Positions 54,396 to 63,662 are shown, counted from the stretch's first letter. The stretch: DNA of 64,000 nt from Syntrophus buswellii (GCF_046097065.1 NZ_CP175563.1:1860001-1924000); one strand, 5' to 3'. The notes: generated by a model from the letters alone, not told the origin. Made by a program: numbers and translations.

Positions 54396-55352
54396 ATGGA
54401 AGGACCCGGAAATCTGGAGCAGGAAACAAAAACGTGCAAGGCCGACGCGACATCACGGTCCCGTTACCGCGAAACCCTCCCGCAGATCATCGATTCCATT
54501 GTGGACTCCTGCCAGAAAGAGACCCGTTTATCCCATATCAGCCCGGAACGGATCCCCTCCAGGCAGGCCGTCAAGGAAATCCTGAGCCGCACGCACCAGC
54601 TTCTCTTTCCCGGGTATTTCTCCCGGGAGAATATCGATCCGGTCAATCTGAATTATGAAATCGGGTCCATGGTCACGGTCCTTTTTGAATTGCTGGCCAG
54701 GCAGATAACGCACAGCTTCCGGCATCAATGTTTCCGATACAGCCTTCCCTGTGTGGGATGCGAAGAAAAGGGCTATCAGGAAGCGGTGACTCTGCTGCTC
54801 AGCATCCCCGGTCTGCAGAAAATACTTTCGACCGATGTGATGGCCGCCTACGAGGGGGATCCCGCCGCAGGCAGTTCGGACGAAATTATTTTCAGTTATC
54901 CCGGAATTTTAGCCATCAGCATCTATCGGATCGCCCACCAGCTTTACAAACAGGAAATCCCCCTGCTGCCCCGGATGATGACGGAATACGCCCACAGCAT
55001 CACCGGCATCGACATTCATCCAGGCGCTACCAGCGGCGAAAGTTTCTTTATCGACCACGGCACGGGCGTCGTCATCGGTGAGACCACGGAGATCGGGAAA
55101 GGGGTGCGCATCTACCAGGGGGTTACGCTGGGGGCCCTTTCGCTTCCCAAGGACGCAGGAGAGCAATGGAGGGGGAAAAAGCGCCACCCCACCATCGAAG
55201 ATGACGTCATCCTCTATTCGGGAGCGACGATTCTCGGCGGAGACACCACCATCGGCGCCCGGTCGACCATTGGCGGCAATGTCTGGATCACGGAATCCGT
55301 CCCACCGGACACCCGGGTTATCATGGAAGAGCCGCGGCTGCACTTCAAGTGA
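54396..55352 (+). CDS. cysE: serine O-acetyltransferase (EpsC/SrpH type)
   Basis: A 318-residue enzyme making O-acetylserine for cysteine synthesis. Start at 54396 gives an 8-nt spacing from AGGAGG; the ATG at 54390 is too close. Long N-terminal helical domain, then left-handed beta-helix hexapeptides: GIDIHPGATSGESFFIDHG, VVIGETTEIGKGVRIYQGV, and TILGGDTTIGARSTIGGNVW. Catalytic His in HPG and IDHG. Provides the substrate of cysK at 60034. Confidence 0.92.
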   Translation: MEGPGNLEQETKTCKADATSRSRYRETLPQIIDSIVDSCQKETRLSHISPERIPSRQAVKEILSRTHQLLFPGYFSRENIDPVNLNYEIGSMVTVLFELLARQITHSFRHQCFRYSLPCVGCEEKGYQEAVTLLLSIPGLQKILSTDVMAAYEGDPAAGSSDEIIFSYPGILAISIYRIAHQLYKQEIPLLPRMMTEYAHSITGIDIHPGATSGESFFIDHGTGVVIGETTEIGKGVRIYQGVTLGALSLPKDAGEQWRGKKRHPTIEDDVILYSGATILGGDTTIGARSTIGGNVWITESVPPDTRVIMEEPRLHFK

Positions 55353-55369
55353 GAAAGGGAAACGGTTCG

Positions 55370-56506
55370 TCAATGCAGCGGCATTTTTATCTTCTGGGTG
55401 AAGTACAGCGAAACAAGGGTCAGGCCGGCGCCTATGATGAAGGGAAGCTTCCAGTTCAGCAGCCACAGGCTGCCTCCTAACAGGGGAATAACCACGGCGG
55501 AGATATGGTTGATCGTGAAGCCGATGGCGGTGCTTTGCGCCAGATCCCCCGGATCGGCCGTTTTCTGGAGATAGGTGTTCAATCCGATGGCGAAATTGAA
55601 GAAGATGCTGTCCAGAATGTAGAGGACAACGGCCACCCATGCATTTTCGATCAAGGCATAACCCAGAAAAAGAATAAAGAGGCTGGCGCTCTCCAGGGAG
55701 AGGACCACCCGCTCGCCGTAAACGTTGATGGCCCGGGAGATGTACCGGTTGGTCAGGTACGTCAGAGTATAATTCAGGACATAGATGCCGGCAATGGTGC
55801 TGACGCTCAGCCGGTATTTTTCGACGAGAAGGAAGACGGCAAAGACAATGAAAATCTGCCTCCGGGCGCCACTGAGAAAGTTCAGGACATAGTACAGCCA
55901 GTATTTCCTGCGGAGGACGAGTTTGTTCTGCCGTTGCAGTCCATGCTCCTGAACGGGATTTTTCGACAGCATATAAATTCCGGCAGATGAAATAAAGATC
56001 CCCAGAAGCAGAAAATTCAGATGATAGGGCAGAAGAAAGGAAAGGCCCCAGACAATCGTCCCGACGGCAATATTCGCAAGGGCCCCATACCCACGCAACC
56101 GGGCAAAGACAACGGGCGCATCCCTCCTGTCAAAATACTGAACCGTCAGGGATTTGTTCGTCGTTTCAAAAAAATGAAAGCCAACCGACATGATCACCGT
56201 TACCATCAGCATCCCGGGGAACGTTGGAAAATAACCGGTCGCCCCGATTCCGATCCCCAGAAGAACCACGGACCAGGCCGACAAGCGATGCTCCTTCATG
56301 ATCAACAGGACGTACATGACCATAAAGGTCAGAAATCCGGGGATTTCACGAACCGCTTGAGCCACGCCGATCTGAAAGCCGTTCACTCCCACCACTTCCT
56401 TGGCAAAATTCGTGAACAGGGCCATCCATCCCTGCAACCCGGCACTGGCGCATATCACCAGGACCATCAGGTAGGTGTACATCGGTTTTTCCTTGAAGAG
56501 TTCCAT
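55370..56506 (-). CDS. major facilitator superfamily transporter
   Basis: A 378-residue protein with about 11-12 hydrophobic helices. Features include FARLRGYGALANIAVGT (the usual loop after helix 4 in this subgroup) and QSTAIGFTINHISAVVIPLLGG. No substrate can be assigned. GGGGCG precedes the ATG. Converges on cysE with 17 bp between stop codons. Confidence 0.8.
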   Translation of the reverse strand: MELFKEKPMYTYLMVLVICASAGLQGWMALFTNFAKEVVGVNGFQIGVAQAVREIPGFLTFMVMYVLLIMKEHRLSAWSVVLLGIGIGATGYFPTFPGMLMVTVIMSVGFHFFETTNKSLTVQYFDRRDAPVVFARLRGYGALANIAVGTIVWGLSFLLPYHLNFLLLGIFISSAGIYMLSKNPVQEHGLQRQNKLVLRRKYWLYYVLNFLSGARRQIFIVFAVFLLVEKYRLSVSTIAGIYVLNYTLTYLTNRYISRAINVYGERVVLSLESASLFILFLGYALIENAWVAVVLYILDSIFFNFAIGLNTYLQKTADPGDLAQSTAIGFTINHISAVVIPLLGGSLWLLNWKLPFIIGAGLTLVSLYFTQKIKMPLH

Positions 56507-56943
56507 AAGCGCCCCGGTATTGTAGAATGTTTAATCCGGCTGGCCGATCCGCAGCAAAAGCCTGGCGATGCTGAACAGATTTATGGCTGCTTGTCAATGT
56601 CTTTTAAAGTGAAGATGTTCGAGCGCTATTCTCACAGTAGTTATTCTCTCTTAATTGTGCTATGAACAACCTGCCGTTGGAGCAACGGCGATCCAGTCAT
56701 CTGAACATGTCAAGACACAAACCGCATGTGGATCAAGACGCTAGTCCTGAGATCCGGATGACTGCAGACGAAGGCTTCCTTTTTTTGGTATCCTCGGGTT
56801 AACGAGATCCCCCTGAGCAGAACCGGAAGGACGTCGCCGATCGTTCCCCTATAAAGCAATGAATTTCAAAAGAGTTATGCGCCCCGAGGCTTGAAATTGA
56901 CACCGCTTTAAGGACCCTTGGGAAAGGATTGATTCAAGAGCTT
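56507..56943. other. intergenic region, about 435 bp
   Basis: Divergent region between the MFS gene and the L,D-transpeptidase at 56944. No gene, RNA or strong repeat recognised. Confidence 0.4.
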
Positions 56944-57906
56944 ATGACAAAAATTCCCCGCATCCGGCCGGACGGAGAACAAAGCAGGATCAAGGCGCTT
57001 CTTTCCTGTTTTATGGCCTTCATCCTGCCGTTTCTCATCGTTGGGTGCACCCCCTCTTATGAGGGCTTCCTGTTCAAGTCGAACCTCCGGGAAGCCAATG
57101 ATTTCTTCAATCAGGGAAACTACCGGGCATCTCTAAACAAATATGAACAGATGATGAGCGATTATCCCGAGTCGGCAGACAGGGTTCTCTTCGAGATGGG
57201 TGTGATTTACGCCCATCCTGAAAACAAGCAGAAAGATTATGAGAAATCCCTGGAATGCTTTCAGAAGCTCCTGAAGGATTACCCGGAGAGCAGATATCGG
57301 CAGAACAGTATGGCGCTGACATCCCTGGTCAAGGATGCCATGAACAAAGAGAACAGGATGACCGCGCAGGAAAAGCAGATTGAGACAGTCGGGAAAGAGC
57401 TGCAAAGCAAGGGGAACGAGGTTATTCTACTGAAAAAAAGGATTGAAGCCCTCGAAAAGAAGGCCTTGATCACACGGACCGGCCCGGCTGACAGAATCCT
57501 GGTTTTAAAGAAAGAACGACTGTTGATGCTGATTTCAAAGGACCAGGTGTTGAAGACCTACAAGATCGCCCTGGGAAAGGACCCGAATGGTCCGAAAGAA
57601 AGGGAGGGCGACAACAAAACCCCGGAGGGAACCTACATCATCGATTCACGTAACCGGGACAGCAAGTATCATCTGTCGCTTCATATTTCCTATCCAAACG
57701 AGAGAGACAAAAATCGAGCAAAAAAAATGGGGGTTTCTCCAGGCGGAAACATCATGATTCACGGCATTAAGAATGGATTCTCATGGATTGGTGATTTTCA
57801 CAGAGGATTTGACTGGACGAACGGCTGTATTGCCGTAACAGATGAAGAGATCGAAGAAATCGCCAGGCTGGTGCCAAATGGAACTACGGTTGACATAAGG
57901 CCATAA
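56944..57906 (+). CDS. YafK-type L,D-transpeptidase-fold lipoprotein with N-terminal TPR-like region
   Basis: A 320-residue lipoprotein (lipobox FLIVGC). Residues about 45-120 look like tetratricopeptide repeats (FFNQGNYRASLNKYEQMM, YEKSLECFQKLLKDYPES), then a coiled coil, then a YkuD domain of the YafK branch. The catalytic segment is HGIKNGFSWIGDF followed by DWTNGCIAV, with N-G-C where 41894 has S-H-G-C. Start chosen at the ATG 56944; a TTG at 56929 is in frame. Paralogue of the gene at 41894, heading a second module. Confidence 0.8.
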   Translation: MTKIPRIRPDGEQSRIKALLSCFMAFILPFLIVGCTPSYEGFLFKSNLREANDFFNQGNYRASLNKYEQMMSDYPESADRVLFEMGVIYAHPENKQKDYEKSLECFQKLLKDYPESRYRQNSMALTSLVKDAMNKENRMTAQEKQIETVGKELQSKGNEVILLKKRIEALEKKALITRTGPADRILVLKKERLLMLISKDQVLKTYKIALGKDPNGPKEREGDNKTPEGTYIIDSRNRDSKYHLSLHISYPNERDKNRAKKMGVSPGGNIMIHGIKNGFSWIGDFHRGFDWTNGCIAVTDEEIEEIARLVPNGTTVDIRP

Positions 57907-58010
57907 GAGTCCGCTTCGTCCTCGCAAGGCAGAGCCTCCTCGGGCCCTGACCGATCCGGGATATTTTTTCAAAAAAGCTTAATTCGTTCTGATTAAACGT
58001 TGTCTGATTG

Positions 58011-59330
58011 ATGTGCAGAATACTTGAAAAGACCATTTTATCCGACATTCTCCGCCACCTTGTCCTGTTGATCCTCATCCTGGTGCTTTCTGGATGCGCA
58101 CCGCGAAGGATCTTGAATGCGAACCCCCATCCCTTCCCAAGCTCCCCGGCAGAAAAAATCGAGCGCAACAAATTTTCCGTTGATAAAGGCGATGATGTCA
58201 TTGGCCGGCTGGCATTTCTTCGGCTCGAAAAAGGCGATACTCTGCCGGATATTGCGAGGCACTTCGGTCTGGGCATCAATCAAATCAGTTCAGCCAATCC
58301 CGGGGCAGATCTGTGGGTTCCTGCTGCCGGGGAGCGCATTTTACTTCCCATGAGCTTTATCCTGCCGGACCACCCCAGAACGGGGATTGTGATCAACTTA
58401 GCCTCCATGAGGCTCTTTCAATTCAAGGAAAACGGCAAGTCGGTGTCCGTTCATACCTATCCAGTCGGTATCGGTTCCGCTGAACGTCCAACCCCCAGAG
58501 GCCAGATGCATGTCAGCCGCAAGATGTTCCGGCCGACTTGGTATGTGCCCGCCTCCATTGCAGAGGATCATCGAAAGAAAGGGGACCCCCTGCCCGCAAA
58601 AGTTCCGCCGGGGCCTGACAACCCCCTGGGCGAATATGCTTTATACCTGGATGAGCCCACCTATCTGATCCACGGAACGAATAAACCGGCGAGCATCGGT
58701 CTCAATGCAACCAATGGCTGCATTCGACTCTACCCGGAAGACGTGAAGAAGCTCTACGACGAGACTCCGGTCGACACCCCTGTGAATATCATGCGTCAGG
58801 CATATCTCACCGGCCAGCGAAACGGCGTCATTTACCTGGAAGCCCATGGCTCTTCCGGAGACTCCGATGCGATTGAGTTAAAAACGATCTACGCAAAATT
58901 GAGGGCTATGGAAAAGAAATCGGCTCACAGAATTGACTGGAAAAAAGTTGAGAACGTTCTGGCCGAGGGCAGGGGAATCCCAGTAGCCGTATCCCGGTTC
59001 CAGCAGAAAAGCGGGACAGGAGCCGAGAGGGTTATAGAACTCCGGCATCCAGGCAGATTATACGGCAGGCCGGAAATACCGGAGTTGAAGATGGACGCCT
59101 GGTATGTTCTGGCTGCTGAGATGGGCGACAAGACGGATGCGGAGAGGGCTGCCGCCATCATCAATCACCAGGGGCCGCCGATCCCGGCGAGGGTGCTGCT
59201 GAAGGGAAATCGCTACCGGGTCATTGCCGGCCCGTTCGAAAACCTCGGCACGGCTGAACTTGCCGTCAGACGTTTGAAAACAGATCTGGAGATGGAAGGC
59301 ATTTTGATTGAACCTCCCAGCAAAAGATAG
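58011..59330 (+). CDS. LysM-YkuD L,D-transpeptidase with C-terminal SPOR domain
   Basis: A 439-residue lipoprotein (lipobox LVLSGC). LysM (FLRLEKGDTLPDIARHFGLG, about 65-110), YkuD catalytic domain ending HGTNKPASIGLNATNGCIRL with the Cys nucleophile, then a SPOR-like domain (AWYVLAAEMGDKTDAERAAA to about residue 432) that would bind denuded septal glycan. It parallels the gene at 42779 with an added SPOR domain and an N-G-C motif. ATG 58011 is used; TTG 58008 is one codon earlier. Confidence 0.88.
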   Translation: MCRILEKTILSDILRHLVLLILILVLSGCAPRRILNANPHPFPSSPAEKIERNKFSVDKGDDVIGRLAFLRLEKGDTLPDIARHFGLGINQISSANPGADLWVPAAGERILLPMSFILPDHPRTGIVINLASMRLFQFKENGKSVSVHTYPVGIGSAERPTPRGQMHVSRKMFRPTWYVPASIAEDHRKKGDPLPAKVPPGPDNPLGEYALYLDEPTYLIHGTNKPASIGLNATNGCIRLYPEDVKKLYDETPVDTPVNIMRQAYLTGQRNGVIYLEAHGSSGDSDAIELKTIYAKLRAMEKKSAHRIDWKKVENVLAEGRGIPVAVSRFQQKSGTGAERVIELRHPGRLYGRPEIPELKMDAWYVLAAEMGDKTDAERAAAIINHQGPPIPARVLLKGNRYRVIAGPFENLGTAELAVRRLKTDLEMEGILIEPPSKR

Positions 59331-59455
59331 CCGATCCCCTTTTTTACGTTTGTATTATCACCTAAAATATCTTAAAGTACCCTCAACTTAAACGCCTACA
59401 AAAAGAAATTTTAGCGGGGGGAAAAGGGCAAGAAGGACTGATCACGGGCAAGAAA

Positions 59456-59473
59456 TTTCAGCATGTGCTGAAA
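59456..59473. repeat. 18-bp palindrome upstream of the Lpp-like gene
   Basis: TTTCAGCA-TG-TGCTGAAA, about 40 bp upstream of the ATG at 59513. Possibly an operator or leader hairpin. Confidence 0.4.
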
Positions 59474-59512
59474 AATAGGCAAGCTTCTATAGAAAGGAGG
59501 TGATACAGGAAG

Positions 59513-59800
59513 ATGAAGAAGAGTCTTTGGGTGATTTCCATTCTGTTTGTTCTCGCCACTCTGGTGGGTTGCGCAACGAAGGCTGACCTTCAGAAATTAC
59601 AGGCCGATGAACAGCAGATTAATATGAAAGCCGATCAGGCATTGAAGGATTCTCAGGATGCCAAAGAGGCCGCAGTGAAGGCAGCCGATGCCGCGGCTCG
59701 GGCCGAAGAGCGGGCGAGGATCGCCGAGGAAAAGGCCAGGATCGCCGAGGAAAAGGCAAAAAAGGCCGATGCCGTTTTCGAAAAATCCATGAAAAAGTAA
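59513..59800 (+). CDS. Lpp-like alanine-rich coiled-coil lipoprotein (second copy)
   Basis: A 95-residue lipoprotein (lipobox LVGC) behind AAAGGAGG. The mature part is one alanine-rich helix (AAVKAADAAARAEERARI) with a direct repeat of RIAEEKA, ending KSMKK. The C-terminal Lys again matches the attachment site of Braun lipoprotein. Closely resembles the gene product at 43807. Follows two L,D-transpeptidase genes, its likely partner enzymes (inference). Confidence 0.85.
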   Translation: MKKSLWVISILFVLATLVGCATKADLQKLQADEQQINMKADQALKDSQDAKEAAVKAADAAARAEERARIAEEKARIAEEKAKKADAVFEKSMKK

Positions 59801-59835
59801 GTTGATTCTGCTGGAGAATGTAACCCTTGCTTCAG

Positions 59836-59873
59836 AAAAAGTGGTGTCTGAGCCTCAAGGCCCAGACACCACT
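59836..59873 (-). terminator. terminator of the met-cys operon (minus strand)
   Basis: AGTGGTGTCTG (59840-59850) pairs with CAGACACCACT (59863-59873) plus an inner GCC/GGC; read on the minus strand the stem is followed by TTTTT. Lies 160 bp beyond the cysK stop. Confidence 0.7.
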
Positions 59874-60033
59874 GAAGAACTGAAGTTGCCGACATCTCCT
59901 CTCAGGAAGAGGGATATTCAGCTCCCGCTTTTTCCCCTGTCAGGAAACTGGAGTAATCTCATCTCCGACTTGAATTGCGCCCCCCTTCAGGACGTTGAAA
60001 GGAAAGAGACGGGATTCGACTTCCGAACGTCAA

Positions 60034-60990
60034 TTACTCACCGATCCCCTCAAACAGGACAGTAGAGAGATATCGCTCACCGGCATCGGGAAGGATTACG
60101 ACAAAGGTCTTGCCCTCAAATTCCTCCCGGCCGGCCAGTCGCATAGCGGCAGCCACAGCGGCTCCACTGGAGATGCCGACCAGGATTCCCTCCTCGCGGG
60201 CCAGCCTCCGGGCCGTCAACACAGCTTCCCCGCTTTCCACGAGTTCCACCTGGTCGATCAGCGACAGATCCAGATTGTCGGGGATAAAGCCGGCGCCTAT
60301 GCCCTGAATCTTGTGGGGGTTCGGCCGTAGTTCTTCTCCGGCCAGGTGCTGGGTAATCACCGGGCTTTCTTTGGGTTCAACCGCCACGGAAAGAATCGGC
60401 TTACCCATGGCTTTCTTGATATATCGCGATATCCCCGAAATGGTTCCCCCTGTCCCTACGCCGGACACGAGGACATCCACGGATCCGTCCGTATCCGTCC
60501 AGATTTCCGGAGCCGTGGTCTTTTCATGGATCGCGGGATTTGCCGGATTCTTGAACTGCTGGGGCAGAAAAAATCGCTCCGGCGCCGAAGCCGCCAGAGC
60601 CTCCGCCCGACGGACCGCCCCTTTCATTCCTTCCGCTCCGGGTGTCAGCACCAGATTGGCTCCAAAAGCGGCAAGGACCCGACGGCGTTCGATGCTCATC
60701 GTTTCGGGCATCGTCAGCGTCAGATTATATTTCCGGGCAGCAGCAACGTAAGCCAGGGCAATTCCCGTGTTGCCGCTTGTCGGCTCGACAATTTCCATTC
60801 CCGGGCGAAGAATGCCTCGCTCTTCGGCGTTCCAGATCATGGCCGCACCGATCCGACATTTTACCGAATAAGCGGGATTCCGACCTTCCACCTTGACGAG
60901 GACCGTCGCCGACATCCCCTTTGTCAAAGAATTCAGTTTTACCAGCGGCGTGTTGCCGATGGAGCGGGAATTATCTTCGTAGATTCTCAT
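60034..60990 (-). CDS. cysK: cysteine synthase A (O-acetylserine sulfhydrylase)
   Basis: A 318-residue PLP enzyme forming cysteine from O-acetylserine and sulfide. PLP Lys in NPAYSVKCRIGAAM (usual S-V-K-D-R, here S-V-K-C-R), substrate loop EPTSGNTGIALA, and PLP phosphate loop GVGTGGTISGI. AAGGAGG site. Last gene of the minus-strand operon and intact, unlike the met genes upstream. Pairs with cysE at 54396. Confidence 0.95.
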   Translation of the reverse strand: MRIYEDNSRSIGNTPLVKLNSLTKGMSATVLVKVEGRNPAYSVKCRIGAAMIWNAEERGILRPGMEIVEPTSGNTGIALAYVAAARKYNLTLTMPETMSIERRRVLAAFGANLVLTPGAEGMKGAVRRAEALAASAPERFFLPQQFKNPANPAIHEKTTAPEIWTDTDGSVDVLVSGVGTGGTISGISRYIKKAMGKPILSVAVEPKESPVITQHLAGEELRPNPHKIQGIGAGFIPDNLDLSLIDQVELVESGEAVLTARRLAREEGILVGISSGAAVAAAMRLAGREEFEGKTFVVILPDAGERYLSTVLFEGIGE

Positions 60991-61106
60991 GAATTCATCC
61001 TCCTTCTTCGTTCCTGGAATCAGGCTGTATCCAATCGCAGCCGCATGATTCTTCCCGCCGGAGGCTTCCCTGCCGGTCTTTCACCGGCACCTTTTTAAGA
61101 TATCCT

Positions 61107-61649
61107 TCAGGATACCTTGTCGAAGGCCTGTTCGAGATCGTTCAGAATATCATCGATGTGTTCGATTCCTATGGACATCCGGATGAAATCAGGCGTTACA
61201 CCCGTTGCCGGCTGTTCTTCCGCGGACAATTGCTGGTGAGTCGTGGTTGCCGGGTGAATGGCCAGGGTCTTGGCATCGCCCACATTGGCCAGGTGGGAAA
61301 CCAGGGAAAGGGAATCGATAAACGTTCTTCCGGACTCCAGCCCACCTTTAATCCCGAAGCCTAGAATGCCCCCCGCTCCCAGGGGAAGATACCTGTCAAC
61401 TTTGTCCTTTTCCGGGCTGTCGGGAAGTCCTGGATAGTTCACCCAGGAAACCTTGGGATTCCTTTTCAGATAGTGGGCAACGGCCAGGGCATTTTCCGCG
61501 TGACGGATCATCCGCAGATGGAGCGTCTCCAATCCCTGGAGAAAGAGAAAAGATGTGGTCTGGTAAATCGGGACGGCGCGGGCTCCCGTGGCCGGATCAG
61601 GCTCCTGGCCCTCATGGATTAGAAGGGTCTCTCTTTTTAAGGATTTCAC
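61107..61649 (-). pseudogene. metY: O-acetylhomoserine sulfhydrylase (metY) with a large in-frame internal deletion
   Basis: A 180-residue remnant of an enzyme normally about 430 residues long. The N-terminus (KRETLLIHEGQEPDPATGA, RAVPIYQTTSF) runs directly into the C-terminal part (LFLQGLETLHLRMIRHAENA to the end DIIND-type helix). The join lies near 61545-61553. About 240 residues, including the PLP-binding Lys region, are missing, so no activity is possible. The frame is kept. Likely start is GTG at 61649. Downstream of mnmA, upstream of cysK. Confidence 0.85.
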
Positions 61650-61669
61650 GATCGTACTTCTAAGACCTC

Positions 61670-62740
61670 TCAAGAATGAGTTGTGGATCGCAGGACTTCC
61701 TCGATGACGCCTCCGCCCAGCACCTCGTCGCCAGAGTAGAGGACGACAGCCTGACCGGGGGTGATGGCATCCTGGTCTTCGGAAAAATGAATCCGGACTC
61801 GATCCCCGTCGTGAATGATTGTACAGGGCGAGGATCTCTTCCGATACCGGATTTTGCCTTCCGCTTCCCGGGGCCGGTCCGGAGTCAGCCAGTTCATATC
61901 GCCGGCGATGAGCGCCGATGCATAAACATCCCGCTTTTCGCCCACGATGACCGAATTTCGGACGGCATCGATGGCCACCACATAGAGAGGACAGGGAGAA
62001 CTGATCCTCAGGCCGTGACGCTGTCCGATCGTGTAGAAAACCGTTCCAGAATGCTCACCCAGAACCCGGCCGGAACGGTCGACGATGGGTCCCGGCTCAA
62101 CCGGGCATCCCCGTTCCCGCAGGAATTCCCCGTAACTTTCCTGGGTCACGAAGCACAGATCCTGACTCTCCGCCTTGCCGGCGATGGGGAGACAGGCCTT
62201 CCGGGCGATTTCCCGCACCTCTTCCTTCGTGAGGTCGGCAAGGGGAAAGGAAATATGTTCCAGGGCTTCGAAGGGTATGGGATAGAGAAAATAGGTCTGA
62301 TCCTTTCCGGAATCTCTTGGTTTCTTGAGAACCCACCGGTTTTCCTTCTGCTCGATCATAGCGTAATGGCCGGTGGCCAGGTAATCGAACCCCATGGCGC
62401 GAGCCTGTTTCAGCAGATGACCGAACTTCAGATACCGGTTGCAGTCGATGCAGGGGTTGGGCGTCCGGCCGAGGCGATATTCCCGCGTGAATTTGTCGAT
62501 CACGCAGCTTTCCAGAAGCGGCGCATAATCCAGGACATAATGGGGAATATCGAGCATGCCGCAGACTTCCCGGGCATCCTCAATGGCGTCCCTTCCGCAG
62601 CAGCGGGTCTTGATTCCCTCGTCGCGCACGCCAAGACACATGGTAACCCCGGCGACTTCATATCCCTCCTCTTTCAGAAGCCATCCGGCCACGGAAGAAT
62701 CCACACCGCCGCTGACGGCCAGGAGAACCTTTTTTTTCAA
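61670..62740 (-). CDS. mnmA: tRNA-specific 2-thiouridylase
   Basis: A 356-residue enzyme that thiolates U34 of tRNA-Lys, Glu and Gln. PP-loop AVSGGVDSSVAGWLL, catalytic Cys in NPCIDCN and the second Cys in SQDLCFV; C-terminal beta-barrel complete. The best start is TTG at 62740 (AGGGG upstream), which gives the normal family length; the frame runs to 62839. It is intact in the middle of an otherwise decaying gene set, consistent with its essential role. Confidence 0.93.
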   Translation of the reverse strand: MKKKVLLAVSGGVDSSVAGWLLKEEGYEVAGVTMCLGVRDEGIKTRCCGRDAIEDAREVCGMLDIPHYVLDYAPLLESCVIDKFTREYRLGRTPNPCIDCNRYLKFGHLLKQARAMGFDYLATGHYAMIEQKENRWVLKKPRDSGKDQTYFLYPIPFEALEHISFPLADLTKEEVREIARKACLPIAGKAESQDLCFVTQESYGEFLRERGCPVEPGPIVDRSGRVLGEHSGTVFYTIGQRHGLRISSPCPLYVVAIDAVRNSVIVGEKRDVYASALIAGDMNWLTPDRPREAEGKIRYRKRSSPCTIIHDGDRVRIHFSEDQDAITPGQAVVLYSGDEVLGGGVIEEVLRSTTHS

Positions 62741-62835
62741 GGCTGCTTCACCCCTTCCCGAATGTTTATTCTTTGATTCCTTATTCTGGATTCCAGCTCC
62801 CTTGTTGAAATCACCCCGGCATACCTGGACCGGGG

Positions 62836-63024
62836 TCATCCGACGGTTGGTCGGGTCACTGTTGACCAGGCTCCCTTTTGCATTCTTATGGAATTCTTCG
62901 CCCTCAGGAGACGACCGACGTAATCAGCGATATTCTGCGCCTCCGGACACGAGTAGTTGTGCGCCGGGATCACGGCCTTACGCTTCCGCTTCAGCTTGGC
63001 AATGATCTTCATGATGGTTTCCAT
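62836..63024 (-). pseudogene. nadA: quinolinate synthase (nadA) remnant
   Basis: A 62-residue open frame. The N-terminal part (RKRKAVIPAHNYSCPEAQNI, then ADYVG) is the start of NadA, with its AHNY-x-x-PE motif. It then joins RLLRAKNSIRMQKGAW at about 62913, which resembles the last helix of NadA (inference), so the gene probably lost its middle. All but the first conserved region and the cluster-binding cysteines are absent. Confidence 0.65.
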
Positions 63025-63662
63025 GATTGACAGTTCCCGGTTGGGATGCATGTTCTGCCGTCAAAAGAAACACCGCCGCTTCGGCCAGCAGATTCGGCCG
63101 GCAGGATACGGTTTTTCCGCCGCGGAGATAACGGGCCTTGAGGACCTCGATCCCCTTCTGATTACAGAAATCGCGGAAATCGTCAATGCTGAGAAACCTC
63201 ACGTTGGGCGAATCGTACCAGCGGTAAGGCAGGACGGCGGTGATCGGTGACTTTCCCTGAAAGAAAAGGCGGCCGCGCGAGCCGATCCAGGCGAAATTGG
63301 GAAAGCCTGCGATCCCCCCCCCGACCGACTCGCAGGGCATCCGCCGGCAGGGCGTCTGCCTGTCGGATTTCCTGAAGGCTCTGGTTCAGAATCACATAAT
63401 CAAAAGACCCGGCGGGATATTCCAGCAGGCCGCTTTCAATATCGCCATGGCACACATTGAGCCCCTTCTCGACACATTCGCGGACGGCAAGTTCGTTCAG
63501 TTCGATGCCCTGCCCCCGGGTATGGCGGCTTCGAACCAGAAAGGCCATCAGATCGCCGGAGCCGCAGCCCGAATCGAGGATGCGCGCGCCGGAATCGATC
63601 AGTTCGCTGATGATCCGGTAGTCCGGAGGAACAAGATTTGTCTGTTCAGTATGAGTCGTCAT
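62978..63662 (-). pseudogene. metW: MetW-like methyltransferase-fold protein, frameshifted at a G8 run
   Basis: Frame 1 from the ATG at 63662 gives the SAM-binding core (ILDSGCGSGDLMAFLV, FDYVILNQSLQEIRQAD) up to ALRVGRGG. At the run of eight G (plus-strand C at 63314-63321) the reading moves one base and continues as IAGFPNFAWIGSRGRLFF and LPYRWYDSPNVRFLSIDDF to 62978. Removing one G restores a normal MetW of about 225 residues. The ATG overlaps the end of metX. The shift may be real decay, slippage or a sequencing error. Confidence 0.8.
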
